DNA of 32,142 nucleotides from Flavobacteriales bacterium (GTDB lineage: Bacteria > Bacteroidota > Bacteroidia > Flavobacteriales_D > Sanyastnellaceae). The stretch covers positions 1 to 32,142 of the forward strand of contig PKDZ01000083.1 of assembly GCA_002862785.1 (NCBI GenBank). The letters run 5' to 3'. Position 1 is the stretch's first letter, and each line of letters begins with the position of its first letter. Made by a program: the position numbers and the translations under genes. Of this stretch, positions 21,801 through 30,683 are shown piece after piece. The notes below the pieces were generated by a model. It was given only the letters and a program-made list of their open reading frames with translations, did no database searches and had not been told where the DNA came from.

Positions 21801-22826
21801 ATGCGTCACTTCACCTCCCTCCTGCTCGGCCTGCTCCTGTGCGTCTGCGGCACTGCCGTGGCCCAAGACACGTTCAGCATCGTCGCCGTCGACCTCACCA
21901 CCGGCCAAGTCGGCAGTGCAGGCGCGACGTGCCTCGACGACAACCAGATCGCCGGCGGAGCCGTCATCATCAGCGATGTGATCCCTGACGTCGGCGCCAT
22001 CCACACGCAGAGCTACTGGATCCCCGCCAACCAGAACGCGGCCCATGAGCAGGTGGTCGACAACGGGCTGTCGCCGGAAGAACTCATGGCGTGGCTGGAG
22101 GAGAACGACGCTGAAAACAACGCCGCCGTGCGCCAATACGGCATGGCCGACCTTGTCTCCGGGATGGCCCGGGCGGCCGCCTTTACGGGCGACAACTGCT
22201 TCGACGTCAAGGACCACATCGTCGGGGAGAACTACGCCATCCAAGGCAACATCCTCCTCGGCGAGGAAATCCTCACACAAATGGAGGCTGGGTTCCTCGA
22301 GACGTCCGGCACCTTGGCCGAGAAGCTCATGGCGGCCTTGCAGGGGGCCAATGTGGCCGGGGCCGACACGCGCTGCCTCGAAGAGGGCGTGAGCAGCCGC
22401 AGCGCCTTCCTGCGGGTGGCCTACCCCGGGGACGATCCGGACGCCCTCACGCTGGACCTCGTGGTGTCACTCACGCCCTTCGGGGTCGAGCCCATCGATG
22501 TGCTGCAGGAGGAATTCAATGCGTGGAACAGCACCAGCGGACTGACCGAACAAAATGGAGACGCCCCCCTTCTCATCACCCGCCAGGGCGGCGGCCAGGT
22601 TGCCCTGAAGTGGAGCGGGCCCACCCCAACCGAACTCATCGCGTTTGACGCGTTGGGCGCTCGGGTCGGATCGGTCACGCTGAGCGGTCCTTGGACCACC
22701 TGGCAACTGCCAACCGATGGCACGCTGTTCCTGCGCCTTGTCGATTCTGCCGGCAACATGATGTCCACGATGCAATACAGTGGGCGCAGTCCCGCTCCCA
22801 ACACGCAGGGCTCAGACCAGGAGTGA
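21801..22826 (+). CDS. Secreted DUF1028-family protein
   Basis: 341 residues. Signal peptide MRHFTSLLLGLLLCVCGTAV, cut near AVAQ. Residues about 23-235 match DUF1028, an Ntn-hydrolase-like family of unknown activity: DTFSIVAVDLTTGQVGSAGAT, then NNAAVRQYGMADL, YAIQGNILLGEEILTQM and AFLRVAYPGDDPDALTLDLVV. The remaining ~90 residues (LLITRQGGGQVALKWSG ... GTLFLRLVDSAGN) look like a degenerate version of the T9SS C-terminal beta-sandwich, without the usual YPNP box, so T9SS export is only possible. The gene starts 17 bases after the phosphatase stop and has its own promoter-like box, so it may be transcribed both with that gene and alone. Confidence 0.82.
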   Translation: MRHFTSLLLGLLLCVCGTAVAQDTFSIVAVDLTTGQVGSAGATCLDDNQIAGGAVIISDVIPDVGAIHTQSYWIPANQNAAHEQVVDNGLSPEELMAWLEENDAENNAAVRQYGMADLVSGMARAAAFTGDNCFDVKDHIVGENYAIQGNILLGEEILTQMEAGFLETSGTLAEKLMAALQGANVAGADTRCLEEGVSSRSAFLRVAYPGDDPDALTLDLVVSLTPFGVEPIDVLQEEFNAWNSTSGLTEQNGDAPLLITRQGGGQVALKWSGPTPTELIAFDALGARVGSVTLSGPWTTWQLPTDGTLFLRLVDSAGNMMSTMQYSGRSPAPNTQGSDQE

Positions 22827-23058
22827 TTCCGGCGTGGACGTTGCGCCTCAGCGTACCACCAGCGACACGAACCGCTGAGCTGCGCTGTCCCCTCCTCCGC
22901 AGGGTCCATTCGGTTTCATCTTGGCATTTGATCTTGGCTGACTTTGACTCCTTTATATCTGATAAATACTACTATTAGACGTATCTTATTAGGATGGAGT
23001 CGACAGTCTGCACCATTCACCTAGTCAGCGTGTTACCTTCTCCGTAGCGTAGTACACC
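22827..23058 (+). other. AT-rich intergenic region with candidate promoter elements
   Basis: 232 bases without a supportable gene. The part 22921-22995 is strikingly AT-rich for this window. It contains TTTG (22943-22946), TATCTTA (22982-22988) and, closer to the next gene, TACCTTC (23034-23040), 18 bases before ATG 23059. One or more of these probably drive the large protease gene; which one cannot be decided by eye. Confidence 0.4.
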
Positions 23059-26000
23059 ATGCCCAAATTCAACCTCCTCGCGGCTGTCCTCCTCGGAATG
23101 CCCTTCGGACTGATGGCCCAGTCCTCCTCTCTCACCGGAACCGAGAGCGCCATCAGCATCCCCCAACGGACCTGTGCGTCCCACGAGAAGCACGTCCAAC
23201 TGATGGGCCTTCCGAAATATGCCGGAATGCAGCAGCGCATTGAAGACCACACCACATTGTGGAACAGCATGACGGAGGCAGAGCGGGCCGCCGCTGCGCC
23301 GGCCGTGATCACCATCCCGGTGGTGTTCCACGTCCTGTACGCAAACAGCACCCAAAACATCTCAGACGCCCAGATCCAATCTCAGCTAGACATTCTCAAC
23401 GAAGACTTCCGCCGAACCAACAGCGATCAGGACAACGTCTGGGAATCCGTGGCCGCCGACACGGAGATTGAATTCTGTTTGGCCTCCTTTGATCCCGATG
23501 GAGCGCCCACCAACGGCATTCTTCGGGTTCCGACGTCCGTTAGCAGCTTTGGCTCCAACGATGCGATGAAGTTTTCTTCTCAAGGCGGGTCCGATGCATG
23601 GCCCGCTTCCGACTACCTCAACTACTGGGTGTGCAACCTGAGCGGAGGGCTCCTCGGCTACGCGCAATTCCCGGGCGGTTCAGCTGCCACCGATGGTGTG
23701 GTGTGCGGGTACCAGTATACAGGAAACATCGGCACCGCCAGTGCTCCGTTCGACCTTGGCCGAACCGGAACCCATGAGGTAGGCCACTGGCTCAACCTCC
23801 GCCACATTTGGGGGGATGGCCCATGTGGTGCGGACGATTTCGTCTCCGACACTCCCGAATCCGACGGGGCCAACTACGGCTGCGCTCTCGGCCACACAAG
23901 CTGTGGCACCACCGACATGGTCCAGAACTACATGGACTATTCAGATGACGCCTGCATGAACGTGTTCACCGAAGGCCAGAAGCAACGGATGCGCGCCCTG
24001 TTCGCCACCGGAGGCGCCCGCGCCAGCATCCTCGACTCCGAAGGCTGTTCCCCGCCCTGCGAGGTATCCTGCGGGTGCATGGACGACTCCGCGTGCAACT
24101 TCGACCCCAATGCACTCAACGATGACGGCACCTGTGACTTTAGCTGTTACGGTTGTACCGACCCCACGGCGTGCAATTACGATGCGGATGCCACCATCGA
24201 CGACAACAGCTGTGTCGCCCCTAACCCAACCTTTGGCTGCGACTGCAGCGTGGATGGCAATCAGTCTGCCTCAATCAGTGCAGGGGAATCCGGGGGCGCA
24301 TTGGAATTGGAAGCCATCGGCAACCCCAGCCCATCAACGATGGACGTATCCGTCGCATTCAACAGTCTCAATAGCGGGAACAGTTATCCGGCCGACATGG
24401 CCATGACCATCACCGACCCCAATGGAAATTGCATCGCCTTTGGCGGCTGGAACAGTTCGCCAAGCGGCTGTCAAAGCATTGGAAACTACACGGCTGTATG
24501 GCCCAGCTCCTGGCAAACATCCAGCAACGGAACCTACACGGCAACGGTGGACTTGAGCAACGCTGGACTTTCGGGTTCTGGCACATGGAGCTTTACACTG
24601 TACAATGGATACACCAGCTCCGGCGAAGTATCCTATGACGTCACATGGACGTTGAACGACGTCTGTCCTGTCCCTAGTGATGTGGCCGGCTGCACCGATC
24701 CAAATGCTTGCAACTACAACCCAAACGCAATCACAGACGACGGCTCCTGTGCCGAATTGGATGCGTGTGGCATCTGTGGAGGCCCTGGTGCCATCTATGA
24801 CTGTGGATGCAGTGACATCCCCACTGCGGACTGCGACTGCAATGGCAACCAGCTGGACGCGCTCGGCGTCTGCGGTGGTGACTGCGCTGCCGATTTGGAC
24901 CAAGATGGGGTGTGCGACGATGTTGACCCCTGCGTAGGTCAGGTGGACGCCCTCGGTGTCTGCAATGGCGACTGCGCCTCCGATGTGGATGGTGACGGCA
25001 TCTGCGACACGCCAGACTTCGTGCCCACGACGCCCTGCGTGGACGGGTTTGCCGGCATCTACCCCTGCGACCAGGTTGATTTCATGAGCCAACTCGGACC
25101 CAACCAGGTCGGCGGCGGCGAGATGAACGACATCTGGGGCTGGACCGACCCGCTCGACGGCAAGGAGTACGCCCTGCTCGGACGCACGACCGGCACGGCC
25201 TTCATCGACGTCACCGACCCCAACAACCCGGTGTACCTCGGGGATCTTCCCACCCACACGGTCTCGTCCCTATGGCGCGACATCAAAGTCTACGCTGACC
25301 ACGCCTTCATTGTATCCGAAGCCTCCGGGCACGGCATGCAGGTGTTTGACCTGACCACCCTCCGCAACGTACCCAACCCGCCCGTCACCTTCTCCGAGGA
25401 TGCGCATTATGATGGGTTTGGAAACTGCCACAACATCGCCATCAACCAGCAGTCTGGCCGCGCATACCCCATTGGGGCCAATACCTTCTCCGGCGGATTG
25501 AACATCATCGACATCAGCAATCCGATGAACCCGACACTCATCGGCAGCTTCGCCGAGGACGGGTATAGCCACGACGTGCAGGTCGTCAACTACATCGGGC
25601 CGGACGCCCAGTACGGTGGCAAGGAGATCGCCTTCTGCTTCAACGAGAACACCGTCACGATCGTCGACGTCACCAACGCCGGTGACCCGGTGCTGCTCAG
25701 CGCCACGGGCTATGCCACCTCGGCCTATACCCACCAGGGCTGGCTAACGGAGGACCACAAATACCTGCTGGTCGGCGACGAACTCGACGAGGGCTCCGTC
25801 AACACGCGGACCTACATTTTCGACGTGCAGGACCTGAACGACGTGAGCCTCATCGGCACGCACGTGGGTGCGACGGAAGCCACTGACCACAACATGTATG
25901 TCAACGACGGGCTTGTGTACCAATCGAACTACCGGGCCGGCCTCGAGATCCTCGACCTCGACAACGTCGGACAGGGCCAGCTCGAGCGGGTGGCCTACTT

Positions 26001-27165
26001 CGACGTGTATCCGTCGAGCAATTCCGCCCAGATGAATGGAACTTGGAGCAACTACCCCTACTTCGCCTCCGGCAACGTGATCGTGAGCCACATCGAGGAG
26101 GGCCTCTTCGTCCTCCGGCCCAACATCACGCCGCCCTGCCTGGAGGATTGCGGCTGCACGGACGCCACGGCCTGCAACTTCAACCCAGCCGCGCTCAACG
26201 ACGACGGCAGTTGTGACTTCAGTTGCTACGGATGCACGGATCCCGGCGCTTGCAACTATGACGACACTGCCACCATAGATGACGGCTCGTGTGTCGCACC
26301 CGACCCCCAGTTCGGATGCGAATGCTCGATCACCGGCGCCCAGACAGTCTCGTTGGCAGGCGGCGAAAGCAGCGCTCCGGTCGTCGTCGACGCGATTGCC
26401 AATCCGGCAGCCAGCTCAATCGACATCACGTTGACCTTCACCGGACAGGGCAGTAGCTGGCCGGCCGACATGGCCATGTCGATCACCGATGGAAACGGAA
26501 GCTGCGTGGCGTTCGGCGGATACAACGACTCCCCTGCCAGCTGCGCCAGTCTCGGTGGCTACCAAACCATCTGGCCCTCCGATTGGGCCGGCACTGGAAA
26601 TGGCACCTTTACGGCTACCGTGAACTTGAGCGATGCCGGTCTCACAGGCAATGGCAACTGGAGCGTCTCTCTCTACAACGGCTGGACTTCGGCTTCGGCG
26701 GTCACCTACCAAGTGAACTGGACCATCTCCGACGTCTGCCCGAATTCCGGAGTCCCCGACGTGCCAGGCTGCACCGATGCCGCGGCCTGCAACTTCAATC
26801 CCGCGGCCAACGTCGACGATGGCACCTGCCTCTACCACGACGCCCTCGGCGTCTGCGGCGGAGACTGCACGGCCGACTTGGATGGCGACGGAGTCTGCGA
26901 CGTCGACGAGATCCCGGGTTGCACCGATCCAGAGGCGACGAACTACAACCCCGACGCCACGGACGATGACGGCTCGTGCGAGTTCCCGGTGGATTGTCCG
27001 GGCGACTTCGACGGAAACGGCGTCATTGCCGTGAACGATGTGCTGGTCGCCCTCGGCGAATTTGGCTGCTCGGGTGTCTGTGTGGCTGACCTCGATGGAG
27101 ATGGCATCGTGGGCGTCACCGACATTCTGAACATGCTATCTGGATTCGGACAGCCCTGCCTGTGA
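23059..27165 (+). CDS. Giant secreted M43 metalloprotease / choice-of-anchor-B chimera
   Basis: 1368 residues. Signal peptide 1-21 (ending LMAQ). Peptidase M43 (pappalysin-like) domain about 75-325, with the zinc motif [11 protein letters not shown] (239-249) and Met-turn MDYS. Next come GCTD-type repeats at 339-359 and 365-385, a beta-sandwich recalling the proprotein-convertase P domain (about 395-540), a repeat at 544-564, and short LGVCGGDC/DxDxDG calcium-type motifs (595-650). A large LVIVD/choice-of-anchor-B region follows (about 660-1022: [36 protein letters not shown]). Then two GCTD repeats (1032-1078), a second P-like sandwich (about 1092-1233), two more GCTD repeats (1237-1307) and a C-terminal pair of EF-hand/dockerin-like loops (1313-1368). 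There is no T9SS domain. Domain calls are firm for M43, the repeats and anchor-B; P-like is tentative. Confidence 0.9.
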   Translation: MPKFNLLAAVLLGMPFGLMAQSSSLTGTESAISIPQRTCASHEKHVQLMGLPKYAGMQQRIEDHTTLWNSMTEAERAAAAPAVITIPVVFHVLYANSTQNISDAQIQSQLDILNEDFRRTNSDQDNVWESVAADTEIEFCLASFDPDGAPTNGILRVPTSVSSFGSNDAMKFSSQGGSDAWPASDYLNYWVCNLSGGLLGYAQFPGGSAATDGVVCGYQYTGNIGTASAPFDLGRTGTHEVGHWLNLRHIWGDGPCGADDFVSDTPESDGANYGCALGHTSCGTTDMVQNYMDYSDDACMNVFTEGQKQRMRALFATGGARASILDSEGCSPPCEVSCGCMDDSACNFDPNALNDDGTCDFSCYGCTDPTACNYDADATIDDNSCVAPNPTFGCDCSVDGNQSASISAGESGGALELEAIGNPSPSTMDVSVAFNSLNSGNSYPADMAMTITDPNGNCIAFGGWNSSPSGCQSIGNYTAVWPSSWQTSSNGTYTATVDLSNAGLSGSGTWSFTLYNGYTSSGEVSYDVTWTLNDVCPVPSDVAGCTDPNACNYNPNAITDDGSCAELDACGICGGPGAIYDCGCSDIPTADCDCNGNQLDALGVCGGDCAADLDQDGVCDDVDPCVGQVDALGVCNGDCASDVDGDGICDTPDFVPTTPCVDGFAGIYPCDQVDFMSQLGPNQVGGGEMNDIWGWTDPLDGKEYALLGRTTGTAFIDVTDPNNPVYLGDLPTHTVSSLWRDIKVYADHAFIVSEASGHGMQVFDLTTLRNVPNPPVTFSEDAHYDGFGNCHNIAINQQSGRAYPIGANTFSGGLNIIDISNPMNPTLIGSFAEDGYSHDVQVVNYIGPDAQYGGKEIAFCFNENTVTIVDVTNAGDPVLLSATGYATSAYTHQGWLTEDHKYLLVGDELDEGSVNTRTYIFDVQDLNDVSLIGTHVGATEATDHNMYVNDGLVYQSNYRAGLEILDLDNVGQGQLERVAYFDVYPSSNSAQMNGTWSNYPYFASGNVIVSHIEEGLFVLRPNITPPCLEDCGCTDATACNFNPAALNDDGSCDFSCYGCTDPGACNYDDTATIDDGSCVAPDPQFGCECSITGAQTVSLAGGESSAPVVVDAIANPAASSIDITLTFTGQGSSWPADMAMSITDGNGSCVAFGGYNDSPASCASLGGYQTIWPSDWAGTGNGTFTATVNLSDAGLTGNGNWSVSLYNGWTSASAVTYQVNWTISDVCPNSGVPDVPGCTDAAACNFNPAANVDDGTCLYHDALGVCGGDCTADLDGDGVCDVDEIPGCTDPEATNYNPDATDDDGSCEFPVDCPGDFDGNGVIAVNDVLVALGEFGCSGVCVADLDGDGIVGVTDILNMLSGFGQPCL
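24061..26740 (+). repeat. Internal duplication: GCTD repeats plus P-like sandwich on both sides of the anchor-B region
   Basis: The block at about 24061-24670 (two GCTD repeats, then the sandwich with [21 protein letters not shown] and [20 protein letters not shown]) is repeated at about 26140-26740 ([41 protein letters not shown]). Codons differ widely between the copies, so the duplication is old or the copies came in separately. The coordinates span both copies and the intervening region. Confidence 0.8.
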
Positions 27166-27177
27166 GCGCCCGGGGCT

Positions 27178-27900
27178 TTACATGATCCCGATTCCACCGA
27201 GGAGCAGAATCACGAGCAGGACAATCGCCAAGTAGAGGGCAATCGGCGCCAGAAATCCGAACGATACGAACCGCGATGCCCTCGACAGGCGGTAGCGCGG
27301 GTACCGGTCCGGGTGCTCGAGAGAAAGCCGATAGGCCCTCCGGGACAGGATGTATCCGATGATGCTGGCCAGGACGCCCAAGGCGATGGGGACGCCGTTG
27401 ACCGGCATCTCGAGATGGGTCACGGCAGCTTCTCCGATCAGGCCGAAGGCCCACCCGAGGGACAGGATGAAGCCAGGCACGGATTCGGGATGCCGACCCT
27501 CCACCGCTTCGGGGAGCTCTTCAGAGGATAGCAGCTCGACCCGCGTCTCATGGTCGATGCCCTTGGGAAGCCGCGGCTCCATGAACGTCACCCGCTCGGC
27601 TTCTGGACGGGACGGGGCCGCCAGTCCGGTGCGCTCCACAGCCTTCATCACCTCCATGACCGCCTCGGTCTCCAAGAAGGTGACTCCATTGGGTTCCGGC
27701 TGCCGTTGAGAGGCGGCTGTGGCCTCAGCGGGCATGGCGCCCCGATTTCTCTGGGGAGCGGGCTTGGCCTCGCGGTGATGCTGGACGTGGAAGCCTTTGG
27801 AATACCGGCGCGATTGGATGCGGGACTCGCCAAGGCGCTGTTCGGTGGCACACCCGAAGAGCAGGACCGCAGAAAGCAAGAAGAGGAGACGCTGATACAT
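27178..27900 (-). CDS. Lipoprotein with C-terminal membrane segments
   Basis: 240 residues; family not identified. The N-terminus MYQRLLFLLSAVLLFGC carries the lipobox LFGC (Cys17). It is followed by a basic motif ESRIQSRRYSKGFHVQHH, of a type often seen near the start of Flavobacteriales lipoproteins, and a hydrophilic linker to about residue 135. Three hydrophobic stretches follow at about 142-160 (FILSLGWAFGLIGEAAV), 169-187 (IALGVLASIIGYILSRR) and 211-239 (very hydrophobic, ending GGIGIM). Combining a lipid anchor with C-terminal helices points to the inner membrane. It is convergent with the protease gene, 12 bases between stops. A TAGTTTG box lies five bases before the ATG. Confidence 0.75.
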   Translation of the reverse strand: MYQRLLFLLSAVLLFGCATEQRLGESRIQSRRYSKGFHVQHHREAKPAPQRNRGAMPAEATAASQRQPEPNGVTFLETEAVMEVMKAVERTGLAAPSRPEAERVTFMEPRLPKGIDHETRVELLSSEELPEAVEGRHPESVPGFILSLGWAFGLIGEAAVTHLEMPVNGVPIALGVLASIIGYILSRRAYRLSLEHPDRYPRYRLSRASRFVSFGFLAPIALYLAIVLLVILLLGGIGIM

Positions 27901-27905
27901 GAGTC

Positions 27906-27912
27906 CAAACTA
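27906..27912 (-). promoter_or_regulatory. TAnnTTTG box before the lipoprotein gene
   Basis: TAGTTTG on the minus strand, five bases (GACTC) before ATG 27900; the best match in the window to the Bacteroidota -7 consensus. It lies just beyond the stop of the sorting-domain remnant. Confidence 0.55.
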
Positions 27913-27932
27913 AAGCCAAAGGCGCGGAAGCG

Positions 27933-28078
27933 TCACTTGATGAGCTGGACCTGGCCCTGATAGACGCGTTCGGCGTTGCATTGGCCCTGCGCCTCAAGGC
28001 GCCAAGTGAACAGCTCGTTCATGTTGCTCCGCCCCGCATTGTCGGGACTGCCATTCCACCACCAACCTCTGCAACTGA
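27933..28078 (-). pseudogene. Orphan 3' remnant of a T9SS type-B (gliding-motility) sorting domain
   Basis: On the minus strand, directly after the carboxypeptidase stop and in a different frame, 48 codons read with no start codon of their own at the expected place. They contain WWWNGSPDNAGRSN, MNELFTWRLEAQGQCN and the ending RVYQGQVQLIK, then TGA at 27933-27935. This matches the end of the gliding-motility-associated C-terminal domain (W-D/N-G, then F/Y-x-W-x-L-x-A, then Y-x-G-x-V-x-L-I). The rest of the domain and its passenger are gone; the space upstream is occupied by an apparently complete M14 peptidase that ends naturally. It is best read as a relic of a deleted or replaced gene. Confidence 0.65.
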
Positions 28079-30667
28079 TCACATCGACGGGCCGAGGAAG
28101 ACGGCGTTTTCGAAGAAGCGGTGACCGGACTTCCAGAAGGCCCGGAAAAGCGGGTTGTCCACCAAATAGACGACGCTGCCCCGACCCATGTTTTGGACCC
28201 CAGCGACGAGCGAACCCGCTTGCGCCGGGATGGCCATCTCACCGGCGTGGCCGCTGAAGGGCCGTCCATGGTCGCCGGGAAGCAACACCGCCACATTGCC
28301 GTCCTCGAGGGCCGCGTACCGCCGGCCAGACGTGCGGAGGGTCATGTACTCCGTGCTGTATCCATCCGCGAGGGGGTGGCTGTCGTCCACTGCCGCCCGA
28401 AAGATGGCCCCGGGCAAATCATAGCGGAGTCGGTCCCGACCACGGTCGATAAAGGGCAATGGGTCGAGCCCCTGGGCAGCCCGGTCGTGGGCATTGCGCT
28501 CGTCGGCCGCCTCCTGGACGGCCTCTTCGGCGGCTTCGATCTCGGCCCGCTCTCCGTCGGCATAGCGTTCGAGTCCCCAGCCATCCTGGCCGGCAAACGC
28601 ACTGCATGCCCCCCCGACGGCCACCAGTTGACCGCCGCTGCGGACCCAGTCCGCCAGCGCGCTCCGCTCGTCGTCGCCCATGCGGTACCAACCGCTGGGG
28701 AGAATCACCACATCCAGGTTGTCCAGGTCGAGCTCGTCCATGGCGCCCACCCGGTTGAGCGGATAGTCCAGCTTGGTCTCGAAGTGATGCCAGATCTCTC
28801 CGGCGCTCAGGGAGCTCACGCCCGGGCCCACAATGGTGGCGACCCGCGGCGCCTGGATGGCGTCATAATGGCTGCTGCCGAAGTCATACCCGCTGGTCAC
28901 CCGGCCCGAGGTCACAGCCAAGGCCCGCGTGCCAGCTGCCTGCGATGCCCGCGCAAGGGCTCCCGCCATGTCGGCCACCCCTTCGTTGTTGCGACGGGTG
29001 ATCACGAAATCGCCGGCGGCAAAGACCTGTCCTTCGACGGTAAATCCGGTGTCAGCCCGGCGCACGGTCACCCCATCCTTCAGGAGGGAGGCCAGGCCGC
29101 GGATGGCATCGGCGCCGTTGCCCGGCAATACCCACGCGTACGCCTGCTCGGGCCCGGTCGCCCGTTGCGCCCGTGCAGGCTTGACCCATTCCCCGGCCAC
29201 AGAGAGGGCGCTGGTGAGGGCCAAGGCGTCCAGACCCAAGGCATGGGGCAGCGCCCAGGCCGTAATGTCATAGGTCATGCTGTCCGAAAGCACGGGGTCC
29301 GGATCCATCAGCACCTGCAGGATGCCGCCATGGGGCTGGCGGGCATCGATGAGGAGATCACCTTGGCGGACGGTGCGCTTGCCGGTGCGCCCAGTGGCGT
29401 AATCATAGGCGCGGACACCAGAGGCCGCGGGGGCCGTCCCGTAATCGATGCCATTGGCGTCGAGGAGCCGCCGCAGCTCGGCCATCTTGGCCGCATCCTG
29501 TCGCGCCGGGAACACGTAGCCACGGTACGCGCCGAACGGCGCCTCGATGTTGCGCTGGTGGTAGTCGGCAAATTCCTCCACCAGTTCTCCGGCACGGCGG
29601 ACGCTCTCCTCGACCGTGCTCAGACCGGACTCGTGGTGGTTTTGAATGCGGTAGGCCAAGGTGAGCGTGTCGCCGAGGCTGGTCAACGCAGCGCGGCCGG
29701 CGCGGCCACTGCCCCCCTGCTCGTAGGTCATGCCGATGGCCCCGTTGTAGAGCGGCCAGGTGTCCCCATAGGCGGGGTAGAACAGGTCAAACACCTCGCG
29801 GGTGAAGTACAACGCGCCCCGAGCGTCAAACCACCGGGCGTTGTTGGCGCCGATGTGCTCCTGGCACTTCCGCTGCCATGGGCTGATGATCTTGTGAAAG
29901 GGCTCCGCAGCCGGGGCGAAGTAGTAGGGCGAATTGATGCCCTGCTCGTGGAAGTCGACGTGGACCTGCGGCATCCAGTGGCGGTAGGCCGTCACCCGGC
30001 CCTGGGTCTCCACTTGGGTCTGCCACGCCCAGTCGCGGTTCATGTCAAACATGAAGTGGTTGCTGCGTCCGCCAGGCCAGGGCTCGTCGTGCTCCACGGT
30101 GCTCAGGTCGGCATCTGGCGTCAGGCCCGACGTCCGGTCTTGGAAGGCCACATAGCGATCCCGCCCATCCGGGTTGACGCACGGGTCGATGAGGACCACG
30201 GCCTGATCGAGCCAAGCGGCCACATCGCGGCCGCCGGCATCCTCTCCGGACACCAAGGCGTGCATGGTGCGCAGGGCAGCCTCCGTGCACACGGCTTCAT
30301 TGCCATGGACGTTGTAGCTCAAGTAGACAAAGGCAACGCCGGGGTCATCGGCGGGCAGCCCCTTCCCCTCCGTACGGGCAAGGTTGGCCTGACGCAGGGA
30401 CTCGAGCCGGGCGTGGTTGGCCTTGGAGGTGACGATGAGCAGACCGAGGTCCCGGTACTCCGAGGTCCGGCCATACGGCATCCAGACGGCGCGGTCCGAG
30501 CCGTCGGCCAGCGACTGGGCATAGTCGACCACCTTGTGGTGTCGGGTGAACCGGTCGCCCAGTTCATAGCCGAGGAACTCCGCCGGAGTCTCGATCTGGG
30601 ATTGAACGGGAAGCGAAAACAAGGCCGTGGCAGCCAGCCAGAGGGCAGCGGAAAGGGAGGGTCTCAT
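28079..30667 (-). CDS. Secreted M14-family zinc carboxypeptidase
   Basis: 862 residues. Signal peptide 1-24 (ending PVQSQ). The M14 catalytic domain (about 50-370) holds zinc ligands His121 and Glu124 in NVHGNEAVCTEA and His240 in VDFHEQG, a substrate-binding-type Arg in DMNRDW and NPDGRDRY, and the proposed catalytic Glu316 in IGMTYEQGG. A ~490-residue C-terminal extension includes a glutamine-amidotransferase-like segment (LDNLDVVILPSGWYRMGDDE, LADWVRSGGQLVAVGG) and ends FRAFWKSGHRFFENAVFLG, as in long Bacteroidota M14 proteins. Probably acts in the periplasm or outside the cell on peptides. The gene starts 16 bases after the endonuclease stop, and I see no promoter-like box, so the two are likely cotranscribed. 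No sorting domain is attached. Confidence 0.92.
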   Translation of the reverse strand: MRPSLSAALWLAATALFSLPVQSQIETPAEFLGYELGDRFTRHHKVVDYAQSLADGSDRAVWMPYGRTSEYRDLGLLIVTSKANHARLESLRQANLARTEGKGLPADDPGVAFVYLSYNVHGNEAVCTEAALRTMHALVSGEDAGGRDVAAWLDQAVVLIDPCVNPDGRDRYVAFQDRTSGLTPDADLSTVEHDEPWPGGRSNHFMFDMNRDWAWQTQVETQGRVTAYRHWMPQVHVDFHEQGINSPYYFAPAAEPFHKIISPWQRKCQEHIGANNARWFDARGALYFTREVFDLFYPAYGDTWPLYNGAIGMTYEQGGSGRAGRAALTSLGDTLTLAYRIQNHHESGLSTVEESVRRAGELVEEFADYHQRNIEAPFGAYRGYVFPARQDAAKMAELRRLLDANGIDYGTAPAASGVRAYDYATGRTGKRTVRQGDLLIDARQPHGGILQVLMDPDPVLSDSMTYDITAWALPHALGLDALALTSALSVAGEWVKPARAQRATGPEQAYAWVLPGNGADAIRGLASLLKDGVTVRRADTGFTVEGQVFAAGDFVITRRNNEGVADMAGALARASQAAGTRALAVTSGRVTSGYDFGSSHYDAIQAPRVATIVGPGVSSLSAGEIWHHFETKLDYPLNRVGAMDELDLDNLDVVILPSGWYRMGDDERSALADWVRSGGQLVAVGGACSAFAGQDGWGLERYADGERAEIEAAEEAVQEAADERNAHDRAAQGLDPLPFIDRGRDRLRYDLPGAIFRAAVDDSHPLADGYSTEYMTLRTSGRRYAALEDGNVAVLLPGDHGRPFSGHAGEMAIPAQAGSLVAGVQNMGRGSVVYLVDNPLFRAFWKSGHRFFENAVFLGPSM

Positions 30668-30683
30668 GGAAGCGTTAATGGGC

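Noticed and set aside
24061-27000. CRISPR-like or tandem DNA repeat from the GCTD motifs
   Set aside because: The repetition is at protein level only (calcium-binding-type repeats); the DNA copies differ in codons and spacing. No CRISPR array is present in the window.
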